Assembly: GCF_051148895.1 (NCBI RefSeq)
Contig: NZ_CP154625.1
Coordinates: 434,001-498,000 of the forward strand
Direction: 5' to 3'
DNA length: 64,000 nucleotides
From: Terrisporobacter vanillatitrophus
GTDB lineage: Bacteria; Bacillota; Clostridia; Peptostreptococcales; Peptostreptococcaceae
Part shown: positions 1-9,110 of the stretch, in pieces
Layout of the letters: each line of letters begins with the position of its first letter
Numbering within the stretch: position 1 is the first letter of the stretch
Program-made: the position numbers and the translations under genes
Notes under the pieces: generated by a model
Seen by the model: only the letters and a program-made list of their open reading frames with translations
What the model was told of the DNA's origin: nothing
Databases searched by the model: none

Positions 1-528
1 TCATCTACAGTGAACTTATCATGGAAAAAGGTAAGTAGTGCAGATGGGTATGCAATTTATAGATATAATATATATTCTAAAAAGTACGAAAGAATAGGAA
101 CAGTTGAAGGAAATACAAATACTTCATATAAAGATGAAAAAAGAGTTTCAGGAACTATTTATAGTTATAGAATAAAGCCAATAAAAAGAATCAATAAAGT
201 AACATACTATGGTAATTATACAAGTGCAAAAGCAGTAACAAGACCTTTAAAGCCAACAATAGAAGCAAAATCAAAAGCATCAAAAACTATTACAATTTAT
301 TGGAATAAAATAAATCGTGCAAATGGATATAAAATTTATAGAGCTACATCTTCAAATGGAAAGTATTCGTTAGTAAAAACTATTAAGAGTGGGAATACTT
401 TAACTTACAAAAACACAGGTTTAACAAAATCAAAAACATATTATTATAAAGTTAAAGCATATAGAACTGTAGATAATACGAATCATTATAGTTTAGATAG
501 TAGTATGAAACGTGTAAAATCAAAATAA
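1..528 (+). CDS. C-terminal part of a fibronectin type III repeat protein (5' end outside window)
   Basis: The frame is open from base 1, so this is the 3' end of a longer gene and the in-frame GTG at 10 is not the real start. Two FN3-like repeats are visible, each with the pattern LSWKKVSSADGYAIYR / IYWNKINRANGYKIYR followed by a YYYKVKAYR-type strand near the repeat end. Such repeats occur in secreted or cell-wall proteins of clostridia, where they act as spacers or binding modules. The N-terminal catalytic or anchoring part is not in the window, so no function can be named. The protein ends with a basic tail and a TAA stop. Confidence 0.75.
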   Translation, partial: SSTVNLSWKKVSSADGYAIYRYNIYSKKYERIGTVEGNTNTSYKDEKRVSGTIYSYRIKPIKRINKVTYYGNYTSAKAVTRPLKPTIEAKSKASKTITIYWNKINRANGYKIYRATSSNGKYSLVKTIKSGNTLTYKNTGLTKSKTYYYKVKAYRTVDNTNHYSLDSSMKRVKSK

Positions 529-601
529 TATTGCTAATTAGTTTAATGTTACATAAATTTGTTATAATGATAATATGATAAAACAAAAAAGGGAGAATGT
601 T

Positions 602-973
602 ATGGCTGAAATAGATAATATTTTAGAATGGGTCTTTATTTCAAAATGTAAAATACCAGAAGATATAGTAGATGTGCTGGCACCAGGGGAAGTAGCCGTT
701 ACAGCCTATAGAACTTTAAGAGACAGTGCAACATTCACAGACAAAAGAATAATAATAAGAGATGTTCAAGGGCTAACAGGTAAAAAGGTTGAGATTTACT
801 CTATACCATATTCATCAATAAATATGTGGTCAACAGAAACTGCAGGAATATTGTTTGATTTAAGTGCAGAAGTAGAACTTTGGACTAGGGCAGGTCATAT
901 AAAAATCACACTACAAAAAGGCGTAGATGTGAGAGAATTTGATAGACTTATTGCTCACTGTGTTTTAAGATAG
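602..973 (+). CDS. Small PH-domain (bPH-type) protein
   Basis: A 123-aa soluble protein made of one domain. The line TAYRTLRDSATFTDKRIIIRD followed by IPYSSINMWSTETAG is the usual pattern of bacterial pleckstrin-homology-like proteins (PF08000 type), in which strands read 'dsatfTdkRii..d', then 'ip..si....ve'. I chose the ATG at 602 because GGGAG lies 6 bases upstream; the in-frame ATG at 575 has no ribosome site. A TATAAT sits at 563-568. Cellular role is unknown. The gene is monocistronic with its own terminator. Confidence 0.75.
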   Translation: MAEIDNILEWVFISKCKIPEDIVDVLAPGEVAVTAYRTLRDSATFTDKRIIIRDVQGLTGKKVEIYSIPYSSINMWSTETAGILFDLSAEVELWTRAGHIKITLQKGVDVREFDRLIAHCVLR

Positions 974-982
974 AGAAATTTT

Positions 983-1018
983 AAGCTGATAAATTAATTT
1001 CAATTTATCAGCTTTTTT
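983..1018 (+). terminator. Rho-independent terminator
   Basis: A perfect 13-bp stem (AAGCTGATAAATT and its complement, 983-995 with 1002-1014) is followed by a T run. It ends the PH-domain gene and also lies between it and the convergent permease gene. Confidence 0.85.
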
Positions 1019-1047
1019 AATAAATAAAAACATATACTTATATTGAA

Positions 1048-1986
1048 CTAAATCAAGGCAAGTTCTTTTAAAATAAAAATCCAACCAAAAACTGTTACTA
1101 TGGAAAATGCAGAAGTAAATACAACTATTTGATTGGCCAAGTCACCGTCACCATCCATTTGAATTGCCATTTGAAAACTGGATATGGCAGTAGGTGAGGC
1201 AAACATAATCATAAGAGATAAAAGGGCTACTCCCCTAAATCCGCAGTAATAGGAAATTAAGACAAATATAAGTGGAGCAATAATTAGCTTTCCTATAACA
1301 ACTATGATTGTTTCTTTTAAATATTTTCTTATATTAGAGAAAGAAAAAGACGCACCAAGTAATGTTAAAGACAAAGGTGTTGCCATTTTTGAAATATCTT
1401 TAAGAGTACTTACAATAAATACAGGAAGCTTAATGTTAAGAATTAACAACAGCAAGCCTGAGCAAGCACCTATAATAAGAGGATTTGTAACTATACCATG
1501 AATGATTTTTTTTACATTAATATCTCCACCACGAAAAGTTTCCAAGCATATGACAGCTAAGAAGTTAAACAAAGGAACTACAACTCCAATTAAAAGGGCA
1601 GTTGTTCCTACTTTTCCTTCACCAACTAAGGAAGTGGCAACGGGAATTCCAAAGAGTACAAAGTTACTACGGAATATACCCTGAATCATAACACCTCTTT
1701 TGCTATTATCTTTTTCAATTATTGGTATAAATAAGAATAAAACTCCAAATAAAATTATAATACCCATAGCAGCAAAGGTCATTAATTTAGGATCAAAAAC
1801 ACTACCTAAATCTGTTGTATAAATATTATAAAATAATAAAATTGGTAAAAATACTTTAAAGGCAACATTGTTCATGACTTTTACTGAATTCTTATCAAGA
1901 ATTTTTATATATTTAAGAAAATAACCAAGAGTCATTACTAAACATAATGGTGCTACCACATTAAAGGATAAAATTAGATTGTTCAC
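1048..1986 (-). CDS. AEC family (auxin efflux carrier-like) permease
   Basis: A 312-aa polytopic membrane protein with about ten hydrophobic segments. It begins NNLILSFNVVAPLCLVMTLGYFLK, and has a mid-protein NPLIIGACSG and a C-terminal FASPTAISSFQMA segment, which are typical of the AEC/BART superfamily (malate or other small-acid transporters in bacteria). The start is taken as GTG at 1986-1984, preceded by AAGGGAG at 8 bases; upstream in-frame codons give an unlikely extra hydrophobic leader. Substrate cannot be told from sequence. It stands alone, divergent from rnr. Confidence 0.8.
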   Translation of the reverse strand: MNNLILSFNVVAPLCLVMTLGYFLKYIKILDKNSVKVMNNVAFKVFLPILLFYNIYTTDLGSVFDPKLMTFAAMGIIILFGVLFLFIPIIEKDNSKRGVMIQGIFRSNFVLFGIPVATSLVGEGKVGTTALLIGVVVPLFNFLAVICLETFRGGDINVKKIIHGIVTNPLIIGACSGLLLLILNIKLPVFIVSTLKDISKMATPLSLTLLGASFSFSNIRKYLKETIIVVIGKLIIAPLIFVLISYYCGFRGVALLSLMIMFASPTAISSFQMAIQMDGDGDLANQIVVFTSAFSIVTVFGWIFILKELALI

Positions 1987-2205
1987 ATACGTCACTCCCT
2001 TTTTATAGAATAATAAAAGTATAAAGAAATAAGGGAAAAAAAGCAAATGTTACAAAAATTAGACAAATTAGAAAATTTTAGTTAAAATGAGTAGACGGCA
2101 ATTTTTTACATAGTTATTTTAATTAAAACATAACAAGTTTAATATGAAATTAATAATAGAAATATAGTAAAAATGGATATAATAATTATATATAGGAGGG
2201 ATTAT

Positions 2206-4371
2206 ATGACAGATAAATTAAGAGAATCATTACTAGGGCTAATTAATGATAAACATTACAATCCTATCAAAAAGGAAGAATTAGCGCTGATTTTTAATAT
2301 ACACCCAGCAGAAATGCCAATGTTTTATAACTTTTTAGATGAATTGGAAGAAGACGGATATATAGTCAGAACGAAAAAAGGAAGAATTATGTCTCCAAAT
2401 CAAATGGGACTATTTGTGGGAAAATTTGTATCTCATAGAAAGGGATTCGGATTTGTGGAATCTGATGAGGAGTTTACTCAGGATTTATTTATACCAGCCA
2501 ACGATATAAACGGAGCGCTTCACAATGATAGAGTCATGGCAGAAGTTGTAACACCTGCCACAGAAGATAGAAGAGCTGAAGGTAAAGTTATTAAAATAAT
2601 AAAAAGAGAAGTAACTAGAATTGTTGGTTTATTCCAAGAAAACAAGAGTTTTGGTTTTGTTGTGTCTGATGACAAGAAATTTAACCAAGATATATTTATA
2701 CCAAAGAGATTTTTCGCTGGAGCTAAGAATGACGACAAAGTAGTTTGTGAAATTACAGTTTGGCCACAAGAAAACAGAAAACCAGAAGGTAAAATAGTAG
2801 AAGTACTTGGTCAAAAAGGCGAAAGAGGAGTAGAGATTGACTCAATAATTAGAGCTCATGGACTTCCAGAAGAATTTCCTAAAAAAGTAATAGAGGAAGC
2901 CAATCATGTGGCAGAACAAGATTTAGGAGAGGAAATAGGAAGAAGAGTTGATTTAAGAGATCTTAATATTTTCACAATAGATGGAGCAGATGCTAAGGAC
3001 TTGGATGATGCTATTTCCATAGAAGTGTTGCCAAATGGTAACTACAAACTAGGAGTACATATTGCCGATGTTACTCACTATGTAAAAGAAAAAAATAAGT
3101 TAGACAAAGAAGCTTTAAAAAGAGCCACATCTGTTTACTTAGTAGATAAAGTAATACCAATGTTACCAAAACAATTATCAAACGGTGTTTGTTCACTAAA
3201 TCCATTTGAAGATAAGTTAACTTTATCTTGTTTTATGGAAATTGATCAACATGGTAAAGTTGTTAATTCTGAAATTGTTGAAACTGTTATTAACTCAAAA
3301 GCAAGAATGACTTACACAGAAGTATCTGACATATTAGAAAAAGACGATGAAAAACTAAAGAAAACATTCGCTGCTCAAGTTGATGATTTCGTAACAGCTG
3401 AGAAGTTAGCAAGAATTTTGATGGAAAGAAGAAGAATAAGAGGAGCAATAGACTTTGACTTCCCAGAAGCTAAAATAATATTAAATGGTGATGGTGAAGT
3501 TGTTGATATAAAACACTATGAAAGAAGAATATCAAACAAAATGATAGAAGAGTTTATGCTTGTGGCTAACGAAACTGTGGCAGAGCATTTCTATTGGCTA
3601 CAACTACCTTTTGTTTATAGAATCCATGAAACTCCATCATTGGAAAAAATGGAAGACCTTAAAAAATTCATAGCCACATTTGGATACGTTATAAAAGGTG
3701 ATTTGGAAAATGTTCATCCAAAAGAAATCCAAGGAATAGTGGAAAAAATAAAAGGTACTAAAGAAGAAGAATCTATAAGTACAATAGCTTTACGTTCTAT
3801 GAAACAAGCTAAATATTCACCACAATGTGTAGGTCACTTTGGACTTGCGGCAAAATACTACTGCCACTTTACTTCTCCAATAAGAAGATATCCAGACTTA
3901 CAAATTCATAGAATAATAAAAGAACAATTAAACAATAAAATTAACAACAAGAGACAAGAACAACTAGCTCATATAGTTGAATATGCATCTACTCAATCAT
4001 CAGAAAGAGAAAGAGCAGCAGAGCTGGCAGAAAGAGATGTTCATGATTTCTACAAAGCATGCTATATGGCTGACAAAGTTGGGCAAGAATTTGACGGTGT
4101 TGTATCAAGTGTGACTTCATTTGGTATGTTTGTTGAGTTGGAAAATACAGTAGAAGGTCTTATAAGACTGGCTAATATGAGAGATGATTATTATATTTAC
4201 AACCAAGAAACTTACACAATCATGGGCGAGAGAACTCACAAAACATTTAAGATTGGTGACACAGTAAGAATCAAAGTTGACAATGTAAATGTGGACTTTA
4301 GAGAAATAGACTTTGCACTTGTATCTAAGTTGGAAGAAAGCCATATTGAAGAAGACTTAAAAGAAGACTAA
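2206..4371 (+). CDS. rnr: Ribonuclease R
   Basis: A 721-aa 3'-5' exoribonuclease of the RNB family that degrades structured RNA and cooperates with SmpB-tmRNA in removing defective mRNA. Domains in order: N-terminal winged helix (about 1-65), two cold-shock domains (RKGFGFVESDEEFTQDLFIP, then NKSFGFVVSDD), the catalytic RNB domain with the acidic IDGADAKDLDDAI motif at about residue 265, and a C-terminal S1 domain (VVSSVTSFGMFVELENTVEG). I chose ATG 2206 because AGGAGGG lies just upstream; the in-frame ATG at 2173 has no ribosome site. The acidic C-terminal tail is normal. smpB, often next door, is about 27 kb away here. Confidence 0.97.
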   Translation: MTDKLRESLLGLINDKHYNPIKKEELALIFNIHPAEMPMFYNFLDELEEDGYIVRTKKGRIMSPNQMGLFVGKFVSHRKGFGFVESDEEFTQDLFIPANDINGALHNDRVMAEVVTPATEDRRAEGKVIKIIKREVTRIVGLFQENKSFGFVVSDDKKFNQDIFIPKRFFAGAKNDDKVVCEITVWPQENRKPEGKIVEVLGQKGERGVEIDSIIRAHGLPEEFPKKVIEEANHVAEQDLGEEIGRRVDLRDLNIFTIDGADAKDLDDAISIEVLPNGNYKLGVHIADVTHYVKEKNKLDKEALKRATSVYLVDKVIPMLPKQLSNGVCSLNPFEDKLTLSCFMEIDQHGKVVNSEIVETVINSKARMTYTEVSDILEKDDEKLKKTFAAQVDDFVTAEKLARILMERRRIRGAIDFDFPEAKIILNGDGEVVDIKHYERRISNKMIEEFMLVANETVAEHFYWLQLPFVYRIHETPSLEKMEDLKKFIATFGYVIKGDLENVHPKEIQGIVEKIKGTKEEESISTIALRSMKQAKYSPQCVGHFGLAAKYYCHFTSPIRRYPDLQIHRIIKEQLNNKINNKRQEQLAHIVEYASTQSSERERAAELAERDVHDFYKACYMADKVGQEFDGVVSSVTSFGMFVELENTVEGLIRLANMRDDYYIYNQETYTIMGERTHKTFKIGDTVRIKVDNVNVDFREIDFALVSKLEESHIEEDLKED

Positions 4372-4379
4372 TAGATTGA

Positions 4380-4408
4380 AAAAGGGAAGATTATATCTTC
4401 TCTTTTTT
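4380..4408 (+). terminator. Terminator of rnr
   Basis: An imperfect stem, AAAGGGAAGAT (4381-4391) with ATCTTCTCTTT (4395-4405), is followed by T residues directly behind the rnr stop codon. Confidence 0.75.
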
Positions 4409-4507
4409 ACTTTAAAGAAATTATTAGATTAGTATGTAGAATTATGTATTAATAGTTAAAAATAAAATAGGATTATTTAACCTTAATGTAACACATTTCG
4501 CAAAATA

Positions 4508-4527
4508 TTAAGATACAATTATCTTAA
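4508..4527. promoter_or_regulatory. Inverted repeat upstream of the 131-aa gene (possible operator)
   Basis: TTAAGATA-N4-TATCTTAA is a perfect 8+4+8 inverted repeat 39 bases before the next gene's start. The spacing and symmetry suit a dimeric repressor or activator site. No known consensus is recognised. Confidence 0.4.
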
Positions 4528-4565
4528 GATATTTCAAAATTAAAAATAATTGGAGTGTTGTTGTT

Positions 4566-4961
4566 ATGCTTAAGGTTATTAATTCTATTGGAAATAATAT
4601 TGAAACTAGGGATGGAAAAAGTGTAAGCAGGTCTAATAAAACATCAGGAGCAGAAAAGGTCTATGAAAGAAAAGAGTATATTATTTTAAAGGTTAAAAAA
4701 GGCTACATAGTATATAACACAAAAAAAGTATTTGAAAATGGTCATACCCATCTTCAAAGTTTTGAAATGTCCAAGACGATTATTGACAATAGTATAAGAA
4801 AGAAAAGACCAAAAACAAATAATATTTATTTAATAGAAAGTCATATTAGGGTTACTAATGACAGTAAATATAAACAAATATTAGAAGCATTGATAGAAGC
4901 TAAAAAAGATAAAACTAAAGATAACAAATATCATAATAGAAGTTATTGCAATGCTTGTTAA
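4566..4961 (+). CDS. Hypothetical 131-aa protein
   Basis: Not recognised. The protein is lysine-rich and soluble, with no signal peptide or membrane segment. A central EYIILKVKKGYIVYNTKKVF stretch looks like a small beta sheet, and there is a C-terminal cysteine pair (SYCNAC). It starts at ATG 4566 behind a weak GGAGTG site and is followed by a strong terminator, so it is a single-gene unit. An inverted repeat at 4508-4527 may control it. It sits between rnr and hcp. Confidence 0.6.
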   Translation: MLKVINSIGNNIETRDGKSVSRSNKTSGAEKVYERKEYIILKVKKGYIVYNTKKVFENGHTHLQSFEMSKTIIDNSIRKKRPKTNNIYLIESHIRVTNDSKYKQILEALIEAKKDKTKDNKYHNRSYCNAC

Positions 4962-4970
4962 ATAGAAAAA

Positions 4971-5010
4971 AAGAACCACCTATGGAAATACATAGGTGGT
5001 TCTTTTTTTC
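4971..5010. terminator. Bidirectional terminator
   Basis: A perfect 14-bp stem (AAGAACCACCTATG, 4971-4984, with 4991-5004) has a T run on the + side and an A run before it. It can therefore end the 131-aa gene and the convergent hcp transcript. Confidence 0.9.
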
Positions 5011-5073
5011 TATACTAAAGGGGGGTATAGAAAATGGAAATATTTATAATTTTATTGGGGTATTATTGGGGTT

Positions 5074-6798
5074 TTATTGCTCTAAAAACATTTTTATATC
5101 ATCTTCAACATTTGTTATTCCACCAATTCCAAAGTTCTCAACTAAAACATTAGCAACATTTGGTGATAAGAATGCTGGTAGAGTTGGTCCTAGGTGTATG
5201 TTTTTTACTCCTAAGTATAGTAATGATAATAATACTATTACAGCTTTTTGCTCATACCAAGCTATGTTGAAAGCTATTGGTAATTCATTTATATCTTGTA
5301 ATTCAAATACTTCTTTTAATTTTAAAGCTATTAAAGCTAATGAGTAAGAGTCATTACATTGACCTGCATCTAAAACTCTTGGTATACCATTTATATCTCC
5401 AAGGTTTAATTTGTTGTATTTGTATTTTGCACAACCTGCTGTTAATATTACAGTATCTTTTGGTAAGGCTTTTGCAAAATCAGTATAGTAATTTCTTGAT
5501 TTAGCTCTTCCGTCACATCCTGCCATTACGAAGAATTTCTTTATTGCTCCAGATTTAACTGCATCTACTACAGCATCAGCTAAAGCAAATACTTGATTAT
5601 GAGCAAATCCACCTACTATTTCACCAGTTTCTATTTCTGTTGGAGGAGCACACTTTTTAGCTTGCTCTATTATTTGAGAAAAGTCTTTATTGTCTTCACT
5701 TTCTCCTTTTATATGCTTAACTCCAGCAAAACCTGCTGCACCTGTAGTGTATATTCTATCTTTGTAGCTATCTTTTGGTGGTACTATGCAGTTTGTAGTC
5801 ATTAATATTGGACCATTAAAACTTTCAAACTCTTCTTTTTGCTTCCACCAAGCATTTCCGTAGTTTCCTGCAAAGTGAGAATATTTTTTAAATGCTGGGT
5901 AGTAGTGAGCTGGTAACATTTCAGAGTGAGTATAAACATCTACACCAGTTCCCTCTGTTTGCTTTAATAATAACTCTAAGTCTTTTAAATCATGTCCAGA
6001 TACAAGTATACCTGGATTATTTCTTACACCTATATTTACTTTAGTTATTTCTGGGTGTCCGTAAGTTCCAGTATTTGCACTATCTAAAAGTGCCATTCCA
6101 TCAACACCAACTTTACCAGTTTCTAAAGTTAAAGCTATTAACTCATTAATAGTTAAACTATCATCTAAAGTTTTTGCTAATGTACTTTGCATAAATGCAT
6201 TTACTTCTTCATTGTCATATCCTAATGCATTTGCATGTTTCATATATGCTGACAGACCTTTTAATCCATAGATTATAAGTTCTCTTAAACTTCTTATATC
6301 TTCATCCTTAGTTGCAAGTACTCCAACTTTAGTTGATTTTTCATCTAATACAGCGTCTATATTAGCTACTTTTTTTCCACTTCCAAGAACTGCATCTTTT
6401 ATTTTACTTAATAAATTTACCTTAGTATCTATTTCAGCATTTGAACTTGCATTCCATAATGCTGCTTCTGATAAATTATTTTTATTTTTTAACTTAGATA
6501 ATAAAGATTCTTTAGTAGCTAAAGTTTCCTTAACTCTTTCATAGAATATTGCATCATCAAAGTTAGCATTTGTTATCGTAGTAAATAAGTTTATAGTTAT
6601 TAAGTGATTAACTTCTCCGCTTACTTTTTTTCCTTCCGATCTAAGTCTTGTTGTTACTTCTGATAATCCTTTTGTTGTATAGATTAATAAATCCTGCATT
6701 CTTGATAAGTCAGGTGATTTACCACATACTCCGAATTTTGTACACCCTGTGCATCCTGCTGTTTCTTGACATTGGAAACAAAACATTTTATTTTCCAT
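5074..6798 (-). CDS. hcp: Hybrid cluster protein (hydroxylamine reductase, Hcp)
   Basis: A 574-aa Fe-S/oxo redox enzyme associated with nitric oxide and nitrosative stress; it can reduce hydroxylamine and NO in vitro. The N-terminal cysteines C7, C10, C16-19 and C25 (MFCFQCQETAGCTGCTKFG) bind the [4Fe-4S] cluster. Hybrid-cluster ligands are in the C-terminal half: GCDGRAKSRNYY, TAGCAKYKYN, DAGQCNDSYS and the final EQKAV stretch. Length fits the family. The start ATG at 6798 has a strong AGGAGGT site. No hcr reductase partner is adjacent. A perfect GTAAC-N4-GTTAC palindrome lies upstream (6915-6928) and probably controls it. Confidence 0.96.
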   Translation of the reverse strand: MENKMFCFQCQETAGCTGCTKFGVCGKSPDLSRMQDLLIYTTKGLSEVTTRLRSEGKKVSGEVNHLITINLFTTITNANFDDAIFYERVKETLATKESLLSKLKNKNNLSEAALWNASSNAEIDTKVNLLSKIKDAVLGSGKKVANIDAVLDEKSTKVGVLATKDEDIRSLRELIIYGLKGLSAYMKHANALGYDNEEVNAFMQSTLAKTLDDSLTINELIALTLETGKVGVDGMALLDSANTGTYGHPEITKVNIGVRNNPGILVSGHDLKDLELLLKQTEGTGVDVYTHSEMLPAHYYPAFKKYSHFAGNYGNAWWKQKEEFESFNGPILMTTNCIVPPKDSYKDRIYTTGAAGFAGVKHIKGESEDNKDFSQIIEQAKKCAPPTEIETGEIVGGFAHNQVFALADAVVDAVKSGAIKKFFVMAGCDGRAKSRNYYTDFAKALPKDTVILTAGCAKYKYNKLNLGDINGIPRVLDAGQCNDSYSLALIALKLKEVFELQDINELPIAFNIAWYEQKAVIVLLSLLYLGVKNIHLGPTLPAFLSPNVANVLVENFGIGGITNVEDDIKMFLEQ

Positions 6799-6914
6799 TT
6801 GTAGACCTCCTTATAAATGTGTATTTTATTTACCCTTTTAAGGTAAAACATAATCATTTTTATAATTTCTTAATTAATATAATCAAATTATATCTGAAAT
6901 ATTTTATAAATGAT

Positions 6915-6928
6915 GTAACATTTGTTAC
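6915..6928. promoter_or_regulatory. Palindromic operator upstream of hcp (CRP/FNR-like, HcpR candidate)
   Basis: GTAACATTTGTTAC is a perfect inverted repeat 117 bases upstream of the hcp start codon. Clostridial hcp genes are commonly controlled by a CRP/FNR-family regulator (HcpR) with short palindromic sites of this general form. Assignment to HcpR is inference. The site lies in the divergent hcp/7098 region, so it could also affect the rightward gene. Confidence 0.5.
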
Positions 6929-7097
6929 GAATTTATATTAAATATAATTTAATTTCACAAAATTTTATCTAAATTAAAACATGTATAAATCATGCTTGTC
7001 AAAGTCTTTCATAAATTAAGTATAGATAATATGGAAATATGGTCTATTTTGTTTTATTATGGTAATAGCGCTTTTTGATAAATAAAGGAGGGAAGAT

Positions 7098-8456
7098 ATG
7101 AGGGAAAAATATATAGAAATAGTAAATGGAATAACAGATTATTATAAGGAATCAATAAATTTATTAGATAAAGAAGGAAAAGGTAAGGTTATTATAATTA
7201 CCTTAGAAAAATTCGGACTTATAAGAGTAGTTTTAAAAAATACAAGTAAAGAAAAAATTTATTATAATTCAGAAAATTATAAGGCCATAGAAAATGGTCC
7301 AGTTCAAATTAGTAAAATAGAAAGTGGATATTTAGTTGCATCAATAGGTGAGTACAATAATGAACCAGTAGTTTTTACATATGAGTGTGATGAGATAGAT
7401 TTTGAGTTAGATCTTTACAACTATAGCAATTTAAAGATAAATAAAAAGTATATTAAGGATGATTATAGAGTTAAGCTAGGAAATAAAATAGCACATAATT
7501 TGTTAATGAAGCATGCTACTTTAGGTGATGAATTTTTAAATGAAAAAGAAAAAAATATTTTGCCTGTGGCTATGTGGATAGCTATTTTAGATTCAAGCCA
7601 AAAATTTATAGACTTACCAGATTATAATAAGATTTTTGATTTGTTTATACAATATAATGGAAAATATGAAAAAGAAGAGTTTTTACAAAAGGCCATACAA
7701 ATAGAAAATGATTATGAAGATATAAAAGAAGTAAGAAAAGTATGCAAAATAATGCAGAATTGTCTTGATAATTTACAATTCTCTTCAGATAGAGATAACT
7801 ACTCAAAAATGGAAGAAAAGTTGATAGATCATTTATCTTTTTGGAATAGTTTAGAACCAGTATATAGAGTATATACTGATTTCACTAACTATATGAAAGA
7901 AGCTTGTGAAAGTTTTGAAACTAATAATTCAAATGAAAATATAGAAATAGAAAATTATATAAAAAATAAAGTAGGAAGTAAACTTGTTAAAGTTGGATTT
8001 GAAGAAGAATTTCCTTTTTACAGAATAAAAACAGAAGAGAAGATTTATGTTCTAGAGTTTGAGATTGTTAATAATCGAAAAGTAAATATAAAAATGCTTC
8101 AAGAGATACTTGATGAAAGCTGTGAATTGATAGAACTACTAAATATGATGGATTATGGATATTTAAAACCAGAAGACATAAATAGATGGGATGAGGAAAT
8201 TTGTAAAACTAAAGAGGATATAGATGAAGAAGTAGAAATAATACTAGATTGTTTATTAGTTGATAAGACTTTATCTAAGCAAAATGGTAAATTGGGAATA
8301 ATAGGTGGAATAATCGCTGCTGTAATTTCCTATTTATTATGGAATTTATCTATTTTAATCTGTGGAGTAATTGGGATTGCTACGTGTATAATTTTAGTTA
8401 CTATTGAGAAATATGCAAGAATATTTATGACGCTTTGGAATGAGGAGGACAAATAA
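7098..8456 (+). CDS. Hypothetical protein with C-terminal membrane hairpin
   Basis: A 452-aa protein, not firmly recognised; it may belong to a DUF3878-like clostridial family. About 390 residues are soluble and rich in acidic and aromatic residues. The C-terminus has two closely spaced hydrophobic helices (GIIGGIIAAVISYLLW, then LICGVIGIATCIILV), so the bulk of the protein is tail-anchored. The start at 7098 has an AAAGGAGGG site. The downstream gene begins two bases after its stop, so the two are co-transcribed and translationally coupled. Confidence 0.65.
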   Translation: MREKYIEIVNGITDYYKESINLLDKEGKGKVIIITLEKFGLIRVVLKNTSKEKIYYNSENYKAIENGPVQISKIESGYLVASIGEYNNEPVVFTYECDEIDFELDLYNYSNLKINKKYIKDDYRVKLGNKIAHNLLMKHATLGDEFLNEKEKNILPVAMWIAILDSSQKFIDLPDYNKIFDLFIQYNGKYEKEEFLQKAIQIENDYEDIKEVRKVCKIMQNCLDNLQFSSDRDNYSKMEEKLIDHLSFWNSLEPVYRVYTDFTNYMKEACESFETNNSNENIEIENYIKNKVGSKLVKVGFEEEFPFYRIKTEEKIYVLEFEIVNNRKVNIKMLQEILDESCELIELLNMMDYGYLKPEDINRWDEEICKTKEDIDEEVEIILDCLLVDKTLSKQNGKLGIIGGIIAAVISYLLWNLSILICGVIGIATCIILVTIEKYARIFMTLWNEEDK

Positions 8457-8457
8457 G

Positions 8458-8964
8458 ATGAAAATGAGTAAGAATGATTATATAAAACCTAATAAGATAT
8501 TTTTTGATAAAGAGTGGGTAATGTCTAATATATATGAAATGCAAGAAGAATTTTTTGAAAAAGGTGAGTTTGCTTTAGGATGCATAGTTGCAGCTAACAA
8601 TAAACTTTTTAAAAGAGGACTTTTAGATTTACCAGGATACATAATATACACTTTTGATGGATATTATGAAGAGAACTTTGAAGAGTTTGAAGAACTTGCA
8701 TCTAAAGTCTATGACTTAGGTGGAACAAAACAAGAGAATAAATCTTTAAAAAAGATAGCTTATTTATTAGAAGATATGATGGAAAATGATTTTGGGATAA
8801 GACTGCCTTTAGAAATGACAGGTGGAAGAGAGGTATTCTTCTCATCAATAATGTTTAATAGAAAGTACTTACCAGGTAAAAAATTAACAGGAAGTGTTTA
8901 TCCGCTACATATTTTAAGAGGTAGAAAACCTGATGCAATGCTAATACCACACTGGTATTGGTAA
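8458..8964 (+). CDS. Hypothetical 168-aa protein coupled to the preceding gene
   Basis: Not recognised. A soluble, acidic protein with repeated aromatic residues and a conserved-looking end (LRGRKPDAMLIPHWYW). The ATG at 8458 is used because GAGGAGG (8442-8448), placed inside the end of the upstream gene, is 9 bases away; the ATG at 8440 overlaps that site. A terminator follows. The tight coupling suggests that the two proteins act together, the first supplying a membrane anchor. Confidence 0.6.
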   Translation: MKMSKNDYIKPNKIFFDKEWVMSNIYEMQEEFFEKGEFALGCIVAANNKLFKRGLLDLPGYIIYTFDGYYEENFEEFEELASKVYDLGGTKQENKSLKKIAYLLEDMMENDFGIRLPLEMTGGREVFFSSIMFNRKYLPGKKLTGSVYPLHILRGRKPDAMLIPHWYW

Positions 8965-8984
8965 AAACATAATATTTTATTATA

Positions 8985-9014
8985 AGAGAATAATCACTAT
9001 GATTATTCTTTTTT
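8985..9014 (+). terminator. Rho-independent terminator
   Basis: Stem AGAATAATC (8987-8995) with GATTATTCT (9001-9009), followed by seven T residues; it closes the two-gene operon. Confidence 0.8.
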
Positions 9015-9030
9015 TGTATATGAATGTAAA

Positions 9031-9048
9031 TCTTAACAAAAGTTAAGA
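9031..9048. promoter_or_regulatory. Inverted repeat upstream of the VanY-like operon
   Basis: TCTTAAC-N4-GTTAAGA is a perfect 7+4+7 inverted repeat 63 bases before the VanY-like start. It is a candidate binding site for the OmpR-type regulator encoded in the same operon (inference). Confidence 0.4.
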
Positions 9049-9110
9049 ATTACTTATTAGGTGCTTAATATTTGTTTTTTATTATGTAATAGAAAAGGAG
9101 ATGATAATTT

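Noticed and set aside
5593..5805. Small + strand frames inside hcp, including a Cys-rich one
   Set aside because: They are antisense shadows of a well-supported gene and have no start signals.
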